From assembly GCA_011317545.1 (NCBI GenBank), contig WUJK01000003.1, positions 2,232,001 to 2,296,000 of the forward strand: 64,000 bases of DNA, in the 5' to 3' direction. A program made the position numbers and the translations under genes. A model generated the notes under the pieces. It saw only the letters and a program-made list of their open reading frames with translations. It did not search any database and had not been told where the DNA came from. Shown piece by piece: positions 11,934 through 24,214 of this stretch. This DNA comes from Coniella vitis. Lineage: Eukaryota; Ascomycota; Sordariomycetes; Diaporthales; Schizoparmaceae. How positions within the stretch are numbered: position 1 is the stretch's first letter; the number at the start of each line of letters is the position of its first letter.

Positions 11934-12361
11934 TCATTGCGCTTTGCTCTCCATCTTCTTCCTCATTCTGAGCTTCAATTTTAACAAGTCTGGCTTGGGG
12001 CAGCTGGCAGCCTTTGCGTCCGCGCCGTTCCGATCGTAAAAAGCTTGACAGCAGTCGTACAGCGCGTAGATGACGTCCTGGCACTATGGTCGGAGGCCGC
12101 GATGTTAGAGCCGAGCACGCAAAGAGGAAGAGGCGGTTTCCAGCCACTCTGCCTACCTTATCTTCCCTGAACGTGTTCTTCTTGAGGCAATCTGCGCACA
12201 TGAATAAGCAACGCGTGGCCTCGACGGCACGGCCTACGATCTACAACATACCTTGAATGGCGCACTGTTGGCCACGACATGCAAAAATCAGTATTTTGCT
12301 CGTCACTGAAAAAATTCTGGCTCAGGGCTTCAGAGTCCGACGCACTGCTCGCGGATGGCAT
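11934..12361 (-). CDS. CMC4: Twin-cysteine mitochondrial protein Cmc4
   Basis: Small CHCH protein of the mitochondrial intermembrane space, a likely substrate of the Mia40 disulfide relay. Exons are 12361-12346, 12305-12252, 12191-12157 and 12083-11934; 84 residues. The family signature CAIQDCLKKN spans exons 2 and 3. The junctions give FREDKCQDVIYALYDCCQ and then KAASCPKPDLLKLKLRMR, matching the Cmc4 pattern of cysteines. Exons 3 and 4 are very secure. The N terminus is less so: the model uses a 40-nt intron (GTGCGT to TTTTTTCAG). The unspliced frame from the same ATG gives a more typical hydrophilic N terminus but would need a one-base shift at the A5 run at 12283-12287 (+ strand). All introns are short, which hides the gene from simple ORF searches. 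Confidence 0.82.
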
Positions 12362-13647
12362 GGAGGCTTGGACCGCAAATCTTCTTCGAGACCCTAGAAT
12401 CTCAATCAGTCACGCAGAGCAGGGCAAGTGTGCGGTTCGAAGGGAGCTGACCATGGTGTCGTGATTCTGGATTGGCTTTGGTTGTGAAGCGGGAGACTGG
12501 GCGTGCAAGTCGAACGCTGCACAGTAAAGGACCATAGCCAAAGGGGAGCAGACAGTGATGCGTCTCTGCCTCGCAAGCTGGGCTACAGAGTACAGCAACC
12601 GGGCCTTGCACGCGCGGATGATGTCAGCTGGAAAGATTTCGGTGGGTGGATCGATCTCTTCACACGTTGCGAAGGCCCTCTGCGAACTGCCTTGCTCGTA
12701 TCTAATTTGCCGTTGACCTCTTCTCTTGCAGGGGCTTTATTCGCTTTGACTCTGATACTTTTCCATTGTTCTGATGGACTTTTTATTGCTTTGTTTTTGG
12801 GGAACGTCCACCTCTAGTCTATAATTCAGAGATGCTGCTGTTCCTTCTCAGTATGGCCTTTCAGGAAGCAACGCAAGATGTGCATGGCCCAGTGGAATAA
12901 TAAGCCAGTAATGGTGTTTGTTTGACTGATGCCTAAACAGGTGCTTGCAACTTTGCAAAGTGCTCTTTGAGGCAGTGGCAGCATGGCCCAATAAGTTCTT
13001 GCTGCCGTAGCAGAGTGTCCAGGTGGCTATAGCGTGGTCCGTGCACCCAAGACAGCAGTGACCTAATACATAGTACATGGTAAATGCTGAAGCTATTAAG
13101 ACAATAAGTGCCCCCACCAAGCATTTGCCCTGCGGCAAGGCTCCGGTTTGCACATCTTCAGGCCCGCCGCCCCAACTTGAACTTGTCCCCGGCATCACAC
13201 CCACACAGACAGCTTCTGTTATACTTCTGCCAGCCTTCATCAACCAAGACTCTCATTCGACCGCAGCGGAGATCTTGTTTCGAACCCTTCCAAGTAAGCA
13301 ATATCCTCCTCGCTCTTAGATCTCTCAGTGTCGCGGGACCCATTCGCCATTCCCAACACCACGCGGCTCCCACCACCGTCACCTGGACAGAGCGTGCAAC
13401 AGCCCCCACTTTCTACTCTCTTCCTCGTCGTCTCGGTGAATCAGGCAGGCTGACATTCACTGCGCTTGGCAGAGGGACCTGTTCATCCTCTTGGCTTTGA
13501 CTGTGAGATCCGCGCTGCCCTCCCAACTCACGATCTTGTGCTAAACTCCCACCTAGCAAATCCTTGATCCGACCTAGACCGATATCTCCGGCATCTTCTG
13601 CCCCGACTTCGAGCGCAGGTTTTTCCCCAAGAAAACATCATTACAAA
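12362..13647. promoter_or_regulatory. Divergent spacer between CMC4 and SUMO
   Basis: 1.29 kb. It has an exact TACATAGTAC at 13067-13076. The last ~400 bp before the SUMO start is pyrimidine-rich (CT stretches from about 13250), consistent with a long 5' UTR. No coding sequence is supported. Confidence 0.45.
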
Positions 13648-14169
13648 ATGGCCGATGAAAGCAACGGTTCCCCGCGCGAGGCTGTCGCCCAGGAGCACCT
13701 TAACATAAAAGTCACCGATAACAATAATGAAGTGTTCTTCAAGATCAAGAGGTCAACCAAGCTTGAAAAGTTGATGAATGCCTTTTGCGAGCGCCAAGGC
13801 AAGACGCTTCAGAGCGTGCGTTTTTTGTTTGAGGGACAACGCGTTCAGCCGACAGACACACCAGACAGCGTACGTTTTTCTTGCTTTAGTACCTTTTTAT
13901 TTTTGCCTACTCAATCTCGGCTCGATACCCTCTACGTACAGCGCCATCTTGCATTGAGTCCCTTCGGGATTTTCATGGTCTTTAAATTCATGTGGAACTT
14001 ATGCTAACTTTCGGTCACAGCTCGAAATGGCCGACGGCGATACGCTAGAAGTACACCAAGAACAGGTATGTCGAGGAGGAGCGGCACCTCTCTACCCCAC
14101 ATGATCTTCGCACGTTGCAACGCGTTTACTGATGTTGCTCAACAGGTCGGAGGCTCCAACCTTGTCTAA
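13648..14169 (+). CDS. SMT3: Small ubiquitin-like modifier (SUMO/Smt3)
   Basis: Covalent protein modifier. Exons are 13648-13869, 14021-14065 and 14146-14169; 96 residues. A flexible N-terminal tail (MADESNGSPREAVAQEH) leads into the ubiquitin fold (LNIKVTDNNNEVFFKIKRST, then LMNAFCERQGKTLQSVRFLF). Splicing joins TPDS to LEMADGDTLEVHQEQ and then to VGGSNLV. The di-glycine is followed by a four-residue tail (SNLV), so a SUMO protease of the Ulp1 type must trim it before conjugation. The last exon encodes only the GG and tail. Intron donors are GTACGT and GTATGT. Confidence 0.97.
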
Positions 14170-16085
14170 GACTTGGAATGATCATCATCGGAGGCAACCC
14201 TAGTTTCTTCTATGAGTTTTTTTCAGGTCTGAGCTTTGGTGTTGGGGAAAATTCCGGTTGTTTTATTTTGATTTCATCACACGCACATGTACCACAGCAA
14301 CAAACTGAGGGGTGGCATTGGGGGGAAAACATTTGGGGACTTCTCATAGAAAGAAGGGCCCGGGACGAGGCGCAATGTCAGAAACCAAATGGAGCTGATG
14401 TTCAAAACGAAGAATTGACACGTGATTTTGCTCCTTTTATATCGTCTCTTTCCACCCCTGAGTGATGTTACTTCGGCAGTTGTCTAATTGTTGTACATGG
14501 GCCATGCGCTACCCACCATTTCCTTCTTGTGAACGGGTTATATTGAAACATGGGGAGGGAGGAGGAACAAGAAGAAAAAGTGCACATGTCAATGCACTGC
14601 CATTGCGCCATCACTGAGGCATCGCTCGAGCGTCTATACACCGTGAGGCAGATCAGGAAAAACGGACGTGAGAAAACGGCAACACTGTTTTCGCCAACTG
14701 GTCATCGCGGGCGCCAAAAACTTGGAAAGCTCCGTATGTAGGTCTGCTGGTCATTCCTCAACGAATCTTTGAAGGATACTATCATACGGCTCCGTGCTTG
14801 TGGCGATCGTATCAAGTCAACGATTGTCTTTAAAAAAAAAAAAAAGGCAGAAAACAAATCATGGCTAACTGGCAGTCCTGCTAGTTGTGCAAGAAAAACA
14901 CAGTCATCATTGTCGTTCAAATTGAGCAGTCTGAACGGCTGAGCCTAAGGGTGAATCACGCAGAGTCTAGGTGTACAAGGAGAGTCTAGAGAGGTGTACG
15001 AGGTATGAAAGAGTATATTACAAGGAGATTAGATACAAGTTATTTGGTGAGTTTGTCTGCAAGGTTGATAGACTGACTGCCTGGTCTACAACCATAGAAA
15101 GACTCATTTATGTTATTCATTGTTCATTCTCAAAGTCGTAGCCTACTTGAACGTATCCAACCAGGCTACGTTTTTTCTTAATTTGTTTGGGTCCTTGACA
15201 TCCACGGTTCATACGTCTACCTACTTGTCCACAAACTATTCAGGCAGAGCCCATGTTTGGTATCCCCGAGTTTCAGTCTCACATTCACATTCACGTTCAG
15301 GCTCATGCTCATGCTCATACTCAACAAAGGGGAGTTATTGCGAGCGTACGCGCGTGTGCGTGTCAAAGAATGTCAATAAATACAAGTTAACCAATCAAAC
15401 AATCCATCACTCAATCTCCCTTCCCTCCATTACATTAAAGGCTCGTTTGCTTGCTTGTTTTGCCTGCTTGCCAGCCACTCCCCCCATGTGTTCCAAATCA
15501 GACCATTGATATGATCCTATTGCATCACAGAGTTGTATGGAGCAGCTGGCTGCGACAATAAACAAGCTCCCAGAGCAGTGCGGTGTAGAATTGCAATATT
15601 GTTGTAAGGCGGTGCGCAAGCACGCCCACGTTTGTGTTGTGTGTTCAGAACCGAAAAAAAAAAGACAATAAAAAATCAGTCAAGTCAGTCAGTAAACAGT
15701 CCGTCAATCAATCAATCAATCAATCGGGGCAGGGGGGGGGGGAACAAATTCAACCCTCTCAGCCAATCTTCATGCATAGCTCGCGCGCATGTGTTGCCCG
15801 TTCGCAAAAGAGAATACCAATCCAACTCCAAACTTGTCGCAAGGGCAACCGGAATAACAGTCCAACGCAGAATCACACAAAGTCGTCCTTCCCGACAGTC
15901 CCTTCCGAAAGAGGCATGATCAAACAGCAAAACACAACACTCAAAATAGAGAAGCTGGTGGCAGTACATGCTCGCCCCCACTCGACACCGCGTTGCGCAA
16001 TTGCTCACCAAACAAGCCCGTCCTCAAATTCATGTTTTTGAAAAATTAAGATATGGTGGAAAGTCACCATCAGGTGGTTGGTTTC
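14170..16085. other. Convergent intergenic region with simple repeats
   Basis: 1.9 kb between the SUMO and LIM-protein 3' ends. Contents: an A14 run near 14832, imperfect hexamer repeats at about 15282-15322 (CACATTCACATTCACG, GCTCATGCTCATGCTCATAC), a (TCAA)n tract at 15707-15726, and a G9 run near 15732. No coding sequence is supported. Confidence 0.5.
15705..15726. repeat. (TCAA)n microsatellite
   Basis: About five perfect tandem copies of the tetramer, read directly. Confidence 0.9.
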
Positions 16086-18809
16086 CTAGCTCTTCAACTC
16101 TCTCTCACGACATTTCGTGCACAGCACTACCATCTGACCATTTGGCGACTCTCTTGGGAAGATCTGCCCGTCATCGAACCCTCCTTGACACGTCGCACAC
16201 CGAAAACATTCATCGTGCCATTCGCCTCCCAATGCACGAATGTACTGCCCAATGACCGCCTTCTTACACATTTTGCACTTTGGAGCACGTCTCTCGGTTC
16301 GTTTTGTTTGGCAATTGACGCACCATGCATAACCGTCCTTTTCTATATGGGTCATTCCTTTCTCAAAGGGATCACCGCATTCGGCACAGAAGAAATGCCC
16401 ATAATGCCAGTGCTCGCCCAACGCCACAACGTGTTCACCAAGAATAGGCGTTTTGCAATGCTTGCAACGAGGTGCAAAGAGCTCATGCCAGTCCAGGTGA
16501 CAATAGAAACGCAGTCTTTCGTCTCCATCTTCAGCCATGGTCTCGCCAGGGTTTTCATCAAGGACTTCGCCGGCAGCCCGCCGGCGGATGCGCTCCAGCC
16601 GGGCGGCACGATATGAGTCGGGTTCAGGACTGATCTCCAGCGCCTCGAGTGACGTGCCGCAAATGTAGCAACTGAAGCACTGAGGATGGAACCGCTCGCT
16701 GGTACCGGCAAGGGCAATGAACCTGCCTTCGATTGGAAAACCACACTCATGACACAGGGCTGTGGCTCGGTTGCCAGACTGGCTGGCAGCCGCAGGAGAC
16801 CAGTGGCCGCGAGGCACAGAGTGACGAGGTCGAGAAGCATTTTTTTGGGGCGTCGGAAGAGGTCGGCTAGTTGGCTTAGAGGCAGAAGATGAAGAAGAGG
16901 TAGGATCATCGGGGGTGACAATGATGGGAACGCTAGAAGGTCCGTCATTTCCAGCATCGTCGTCACCAGGAAGTACAATGGAGGGAACAGGAGGTTTATC
17001 GGTGCGCGACGGGACGCTGGGAGTCGGAGGAAGAGATCGTCCTCTTGGTCCTCCTACTTGGATACCCGGCGGGGCAGGACCGTGTGGCCGCGAGGACGTC
17101 GGCGGTTCACGAGTCTCCGTAACAGCGATAGCAGGGACCGGCGGGGTCTCAGGGAGGCGGCGGTGGTGGTCTTGTCGGACCTGGAAGGCCCGGAGCGGAC
17201 TACCCTTTGCGGTGTCTGGCTTTTCATTAGTTGCCTCGTCCGGGGCCTTCCAATTTTTGTCAAAGCTTACGATAGGTCGGCCTACGCGATCGCTCACCGC
17301 AGTAGGCGTGGGAAGCTTGGGGCTTCGGTCCTTCAGCTTCATTGAAGTAGCTTGCCGTATATCATCAGCGCGAAGCTCGATCCCGTGCTTCTTGGGTACA
17401 TCTTCACGCGAGGGGCTCGGGCTTCGTGAATTGGTCGTGTATTCGGGGTTTCGAGATTGTGAGGGCGGGTTTCGGTGGATGTCGAACCTATGCAACTTAG
17501 GAGCGTCTGCAAGGGAGCCAGCAGAAGACGACGTAGAGCTGAACGGTCGTCGGCTAAAGGGGCTTCGTGGAAACATGCGCAGAGGTTCGGGTTTGGTATC
17601 CGTTTCAAGCGCAGAGGTTCCAGCTTCGGGAGCTGCGACCTCGGGCTCCTCGGAAATCTTGTCGCTTGCAGATAGCCTGCCGGAGCTGCTGTTTCGCTTC
17701 AAGCTAGATCGCCGGCGGTGAGCCAGCGTCGGGGATTGTGACGTGGTGCCAGCCGAGGCAGAAAATGACTTTTCTGATTTGGTTGGCGAGCCGCGCCGAC
17801 CGTATCCAGGAGGGCTTGGAGTCTTTGTAGACTTGGTTCTGGACGCAGCAAAGGAGCGGCGGCGAGATGATACAGCATCATCGCTTGAAGCAGAGCTCGC
17901 GGAGACAGAGCGCGAGCCACGGTCTCGAGCTAGCCCAGAAGGTGCAATTTCGTTGCCATAAACACCGGTGCTGGCGGCCTTGGCGTGAGCATAGCTGTCG
18001 CGGCGAAGATGCTGTGTGTATCTGTAAGGGGTTCCAGGCTCTGGTGATTTGACGCCATTTTGGTGTCGCCACACCAGCTCTGACGCTTCGGCCAGAGCAG
18101 CCTCGTAGAGGCGATCATCTTCGGGGCTTGCCTCGGGGCTCGAAGCGCGGTCCGATGCATCCTTGTCCTCCAACGCTTGCCTCAAAGACACTGCCTCCTC
18201 TTTCTCCATCCATCTTTGGCCCCTTTCCATGTATGTAGAGCTGGGGACCACCTTGCTAGAGTGTAGAAGCTTGGTGGCATTGTCTGGATAGTAGTCGCGA
18301 CCCTGGCCACTGATAGTAGAGTACCTGGAGGCCACGCTGGGCGCAATGCTAGGCCTGGAGAAATCGCGGGTGGAAGCAGTCTTGGAAGGCGATTGAGAGT
18401 GGACTGAGGCGGCAGAGGACGGTTCGGACAGAGCGGGAGCAGTGCCCATCGAAGAGCCAGTGGCTGAGCCAAAGGAGGGACGACCATTTACACCCAGTGA
18501 AGGGCGGCCGTCGGTGGACTGACGAAAAGAGTCCTTGCGGGACTCGGGAGAAGAGGGTTGAGGTTGGGGCCTCGCACCACCGGGCCTGTTGACTCGATTG
18601 TTGCGAAGATCTCGGAGGTATGCAGCTGCGATGTCAGTGTTAGCAGGCCTTCAGTTTAAGTAGCAACTGTAGCTGATGAGCAAGAAAGACCTAGACCTAG
18701 ACATACAAAACTGCTCACTGTCCATGTAGCTACCCTGAGCAGGCGCCGTCTTGCTGTCCGGGGACGAGGCCGAGGGCGCCGACTGCTTGGGCTTGCTACG
18801 GTCGAACAT
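16086..18809 (-). CDS. Paxillin-like protein with three C-terminal LIM domains
   Basis: Exons are 18809-18707 and 18625-16086; 880 residues. The first ~650 residues are Ser/Pro/Arg-rich and probably disordered, with many basic-Ser and Pro-directed sites. The C-terminal ~220 residues hold three zinc-binding LIM modules: LIM1 starts CHECGFPIEGRFIALAG and contains a long insert before FYCHLDWHELFAPRC; LIM2 starts CKHCKTPILGEHVVAL; LIM3 starts CKMCKKAVIGQYIRALGG. The arrangement resembles fungal paxillin-like Pxl1 proteins, which act at growth and septation sites with Rho GTPases and actin; that role is inferred. An upstream in-frame Met (18839) exists, but MFDRSKPKQSAPSA is a more natural start. 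Divergent from the MFS permease, 3 kb away. Confidence 0.88.
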
Positions 18810-21794
18810 GATTCCTCCAGAGATCCTGCACACAATCAAATCGAGTAGGCACGGAGCGGTAGCGATGCAGAGAAGAGAAGGGGGGGGGGTCTCGATGCGG
18901 AGGCAAAGAGGATATGACGGAACAGGAGAGACTCGGGGGGCGGGCTGGGCGGAAGGGCGGCCGGTTTATAGAAAGTAAAATTGCTGGCTGGTCCGAGCTA
19001 GGCCTGCTGGCCCCGGCGGCCCGGGCGTTGCTGTACTGGGTACAAGGCGTCTGCACCCGAACCTGCTATAGGGGGCAGGGGAGCTGTGACGAAGCAGACC
19101 GGCGGAACCCTTGCCAAAAAGTGGGCCTTTGGGTTGAGGAGTTGGACTATATGAGCCGATGCTTGGCTGATGGGTGGAAGAAGAGAGAGCGCGCTCATAG
19201 CAGGCACCGGAGATTATGGATCTCAGGATGCGTGCCAGGCCTGACGGGGGCGAGCGACGAGTAGGACGCCAGACAAATCATAAAAGAAGAGGAGGAAAGG
19301 CAGGAGGAGGGGTGGAAGAGGGAATGCGCCTTGTTTATCATTCCAACTTGTTTACTGCTTGCAGCTGGGTGGTTGGTTGCTGTACATACCTACCTACTAT
19401 GTAGGCAGTACTTACATAGTAGCATGTGACTAACCACTGTGCAATCTGCCAGCGCAACCTCCCTTACTGTTGACTGGCACTGGCAAGCTGGCACCTTGGG
19501 CATCTGAAGCCGTGCTGTGGTGTGCCGTAGCTTGGCTGCTATGGGCCCTTTTAGCTCCCAGGTTCAGCTGCAGAGTCCCAACTTAGAAGGTTGCCCGGGG
19601 GGTTGTTGCATGGGCGATACCATTTGTACATTGTAAAGTAGTTACCATGTGCCTGTGCCTGAAACCCCAGCCTTCATGTCAAACGGCGTTCTTCTCATAA
19701 GTCTCAGCCATGCAACGGGGAGTCTGCCTTGTCCCTGCACCCTTTTTGGGGGGGGAGAGGAGGGCTGGTTCCTGGGTGTTCACATCGTCCCCAGGCAGGC
19801 AGGCAGGCCAGGCCGCGCTTTGGATCCTTCAGTGGTTGCCATGGCGCTGGCAGCTGGGCACTTTCCTAGGTAATAAGTATGGCTGGGCTCTCGCGTGGCT
19901 CTCACCGCTGAGGGCACTGCGACTTGCACGGCCGGTGCTGGTAGGAAGGCAGGTCAGGTATCAGGTACCTAGCCCACGTGCAGAGGTCGTGCCTGCAAGC
20001 TGTATGCAATACCTGCTTGCACTATGCCGGCTGGCTGCACAATCAGGTACTATGAGCGCATCTAGAAGTCATGACCATGGCAGACTTTTACTTTTGCTGC
20101 ATGCCGACTGGACGGACCTGCTCTCGTCTCTTTTCTTCTTTCCTTTCCTTCTTTGGCCTTCCATCCGCGGTGGAGCTGAGATCTGTCAACAAGGCCGAGG
20201 AAGAAAAAAAAAAGGCGACAAGAGAGAAAAAACTTCAAACCCGCCCGCTATATGCGCTTGCAAATCATAGTTGCAGCCGTCACTTTTGCAGGCTTTCTAA
20301 CGAGATGAGATAAGAGGAGCCCCGAGGCCTCAAGGCCAAGGCCACACCCGAACAGGTCATCTTGCTCCGGAGCTCGACGAGGCCGGCCGCATTCACAGCT
20401 TTGCACACCGGTACTTTGCTCCTTTTGCGGGCTCCACCCCAGGGAACCTACTGTTACATAGTACATAGTCCATGCTTCTTGCACATATCGTGGATGGTGT
20501 TGGTGCACTTCATTCACGCTGATGCTGGCTCTCGACTCCTGGCGGCGTGATAGCGAAGATGGCAGGGCTTCCCTAACTCTCCAGCCTTCTATCACAGAAT
20601 AAGACCATCAGGCGGCTCCAGGTTCCTTCTGCCGCTGTTTCTATGTGGTGGGTCTTTTCGGACACGCAAGATTGCAAACGCCTGCAATGTCAAGCTGCCT
20701 CACCACAAGATGGGCGCCGTCTTCTGGTTCCGAATTGAGGCTCGTCCATCCATCGTCCGCCTGCGCTCAGCCCGCTGCCGTCTTGACTCGGGGTTGCTCG
20801 CGAGCTTAGTCTATTTGCAACTCGTATAATACTCATGATGTTCTCACACGACATATATGTGCCATGACCCCCGCCTCGCTATAGCATTCATATCATTTGC
20901 CATGATTCTATCCAGATTCTGTCCAGCCAGCTGGAAAGCCGGAAGCCAGAAGCCAGGTTCAAGAACAGGCCTCGGCGGTCAGCACAACGTCTGCATGTCT
21001 GCACCAGACCGCCGGCGTTCCGGTGCTGCTCCGAAAGGGGCTCAACACGTCACAGTTCACGACTGGGAAGCCAGCAAGCCACATGGACTGCCAGGCTGCT
21101 TCGGGCCGTGAAACACTACCAAGTCCCATTGCGCCGGTCCCGTCTTGCAGGCCGCGGCAATATTGTACGCAACCCCTTACATAGTACATACAAGTACCAT
21201 AGTATCGTGCAGTTCCAGCCTACGTAAGCACCAGCATTTGTCTGATATCGACAGCACCACAGCGCGTGCGTATATAGTATTGCACGTAGAGGCATCGTGC
21301 AGTAGCGTACTGGTATACTGCACAACACTGCCCATCAACACCATCAACACCAGGAGCGAGGCTTCTCGCAACACCAGCTCCGCAGTAGAGAGCGGCGATT
21401 GGCGGCAAAAGAATTGGGCCTACCTAGGTAGGTAAAGGTAGGAACCACTTAGCAGCACGATGGCGCCTGCCCAAAGAGAAGCCGAGCACGGAACACGCAG
21501 ACCTCGGGCACGATCATCAAGTCCGGCTTATTTCCAGTCATGGGCGCTTTGGAATAAGCACATCCAAGAAGAAATCGCACGGAGGGTCTGGCCGGCTGGT
21601 CTTGACGTTTCGCCTCTGGTGAATCCGACAATTCTGCAATGGGCCTGAACACAACCTGCCCTTTCTGCCTGTGCCCCGGAGCGCCTTGAACCACGGCATT
21701 GCGTACAAGCCCGACTATTTTCATCACAGCCTTGGCCCCACGCCGACATCATCTACCCTGCCGTGCTCCCAAGAATCCAAGTCGTTGCTCGAAA
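18810..21794. other. 3-kb divergent gene-free region
   Basis: Upstream of both the LIM protein and the permease. It has exact TACATAGTAC copies at 20455-20464 and 21178-21187, and partial ones around 19395-19423. A G9 run lies near 18889. The longest frame (19710-20270, +) has Cys/Trp/Arg-rich composition typical of chance ORFs. No gene is supported. An unannotated noncoding transcript or a large regulatory region is possible. Confidence 0.45.
20455..21187 (+). repeat. Two copies of the intergenic 10-mer TACATAGTAC
   Basis: Exact copies at 20455-20464 and 21178-21187. Each is followed by further ACATAG/ACATAC words. Part of a family of at least 13 exact copies in this window. Confidence 0.9.
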
Positions 21795-24030
21795 ATGGCC
21801 ACTTCGCTGGCGCCCAATTCTCCATCGGCACCGGCTCGCGGGACCGAGGATGAGGCGATCACGGAGAAGAAAGACACCCGTTGCGACCAGGCTCTTGATA
21901 CTGACGCCACAAGCACCAAGGACTCGCCACTCGAGTCTGACTTGAGTGACCATGAGCAGCCAAAAGAACTCAGAGAAGGTGGATATGGCTGGTATGCTTC
22001 CTCGGACACCTCGAGTGGATAGTCTTGGTTTCGACGAAGCTCACATGCGATTCACAGGGTGGTGGTTCTCTCAGTGTTCCTCATCAATATGCATACCTGG
22101 GGTCTCAACTCGGTAAGTTACGTCGTGATGTGAGGTTGGGCATGATTAGAATGCCACAATGCTAACAGATTCAAGGCATATGTACGTCTTTCTCTCTCTT
22201 CTTTTTCTCAGAGTGTCCAAAGCCCAGGCATTATCCCAGGATTGGCAAGGAGAATTCATGGAGAGTATAACAACATACCATCTCAGCAACATAACTCATA
22301 TTGGTTAACCTTTCACTTGGAATAATGTCCTCTGACGTATAAGTACTGCCTTTCATTGTAGGCTGTCTTTCTAGCATATTATTTGAGTTCCAACATCTTC
22401 CCAGGCTCAACCTCGATTGACTTTGCGTTTGTGGGTGGCCTCTCGATCTCGATTGGTAAGTCTCAACAATATGCGCAACTTTATTCCATCTCAATTCGAC
22501 TTCGAGAAGAGCCCGTATCGAGACTAATGTGGCCTTTTCCTCCTTCTTTAGCTTTACTGGTTGCGCCGTTGACAACATTCGTCGTTGCTAAATTCGGCAC
22601 GCGAGTATGCCTCCAAATTGGCGTCGTGCTGGAGACGTAGGTTCACATGTACCTGGGCCTATTAGACCGGCTTCTTAACTCACTGACTGTACACGTAGTG
22701 TTGCCTTTATCGGCGCCTCCTTCACCTCCCAAATTTGGCACCTTGTTCTCAGCCAGGGCATCTGTTTTGGCGCAGGCATGGGCTTTCTCTTCAACGGCTC
22801 CGTGGGACTCATTCCGCAATGGTTTACGCACAAACGCTCTCTCGCAAATGCCATTGGCACAGCAGGCTCTGGTTTCGGCGGCCTAACGTACTCATTGGCC
22901 ACCAACACCATGATCTCCAAACTGGGTCTTCCATGGGCTTTCCGCATCCTCGCTATCATTGCGTTTGCGGTGAATGGGGTTTGCAGTTTTCTCGCCCGTG
23001 ATCGCAACAAGGAAGTTGGTGCAGTGCACCGCGCGTTCCGCGGGGATTTGTTCAAGCACACTGAACTTTATCTCTTCCTCGCTTGGGGTTTCTTCTCTGT
23101 CTTGGGCTACATCATCGCCGTCTTTTCACTCGCTGATTACGCGGAGGCTGTGGGATTCACAGCCTCGCAAGGGTCCATTTTGGCAGCTGTGTTTAACTGT
23201 AGGTCCTTCTAATTATCCTTCCCAACCTCTGCTTCTAGATGTACTAATATGGCTTGGGGGAAACAGTATCCCAAGGCATTGGCCGGCCTGCAATCGGGTT
23301 TTGCAGTGATCGCATTGGGCGCATCAACATTGCCGCGCTAAGCACATTGACAGCCAGCCTGGCTGCCTTCTTCGTCTGGATCTTTGCAGGAGAGCACTAT
23401 GCAGGCGCGGTCATTTACGCCCTCTTTGGCGCTTTCGCAGGTTGTATCTGGGCGTGCGTGGCGCCTGTTGCTGCCGAGCTCATGGGACTGCAGATGTTGC
23501 CGTCTAGTAAGTCAACCACGCCCCTGCTATCTTGTCCATACGTTTGTGCTTCAAGATATCCTGTGCTATGAACCATATCAAACGTGGCGTGTACACAAGT
23601 ATTAATTTGTGCATCGTGTGCCATAGTTCTGTCTGTCGTGTGGCTTGCGCTTGTTCTACCAGCCACTTTTGCAGAGGTGATTGCGCTCAGCCTCGTCCAG
23701 CCTGGCAAGAATGGCTACTTGGATGTCCAGGTTTACACTGGGTGCATGTTCTTGGCAGCATTCGTTTTCCGTAAGTCATGCCTAGAACCTAAACCACTTT
23801 TTGCTTTTCGCGTCCACTTCTAACATGAGTCTTCCTCTGACCCAGTTTGGGCATTGAGAGTTTGGAAGCTACATGCATGGGAAGTCCAGGCACAGAGCCA
23901 AGGAACGAGACCCCCCGCCCCCCCGGGCGTCACCAAGCAAGAAGCTATCGCTGCTCAAGCGCACGAAAAGCCACCCAAGATGACGCTGGCATTTGCGCTC
24001 AAGGCATGTTTCGCATTAACCAAGGTATGA
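21795..24030 (+). CDS. MFS transporter, monocarboxylate-permease (MCT/MCH) type
   Basis: Predicted 12-helix plasma-membrane permease. Nine exons: 21795-21991, 22058-22112, 22176-22181, 22362-22455, 22552-22636, 22699-23198, 23267-23506, 23627-23770 and 23846-24030; 501 residues, all phases consistent. An acidic cytosolic N terminus leads into EGGYGWVVVLSVFLINMHTWG, the family hallmark near helix 1. Then come FVGGLSIS, GICFGAGMGFLFNGSVGL, WFTHKRSLANAIGTAGSGFGG (loop after helix 4) and LSQGIGRPAIGFCSDRIGR (helix 7-8 loop). Exon 3 is a 6-nt micro-exon (Ala-Tyr) that restores the usual spacing before VFLAYYLSSN. The substrate is unknown; relatives carry monocarboxylates or riboflavin. An upstream in-frame ATG (21699) is less likely. 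The last codons coincide with a possible GTATGA donor, so a further exon cannot be excluded. Confidence 0.88.
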
Positions 24031-24214
24031 AAGGGTGAGTAGCACCAGTAAGGCAAAAGATCTCAAAAGAAAGACTGGCCTCGAGTAAGTTAACTTGGTG
24101 TTGCCAGAGCTGTTTCTGTTATGTATAGATAATCTCATTTTACTATTTGGACAAGCAGTTATACAGACTGTCTGTAACTTCTTCCCCTTTCATAGATACC
24201 CTGCAAGTATGCAG

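Noticed and set aside
11818..12201. 127-residue minus frame covering CMC4
   Set aside because: It reads through an intron; only the CLKKNTFREDK part is real, in the spliced CMC4 model.
13264..13292. TTTCGAACCC resembling a tRNA T-loop
   Set aside because: No matching acceptor stem, D-arm or anticodon arm could be paired around it. Other GGTTCGA words lie inside coding exons or lack stems.
19710..20270. 186-residue plus frame in the 3-kb gap
   Set aside because: Trp/Cys/Arg-rich composition, no splice or family support.
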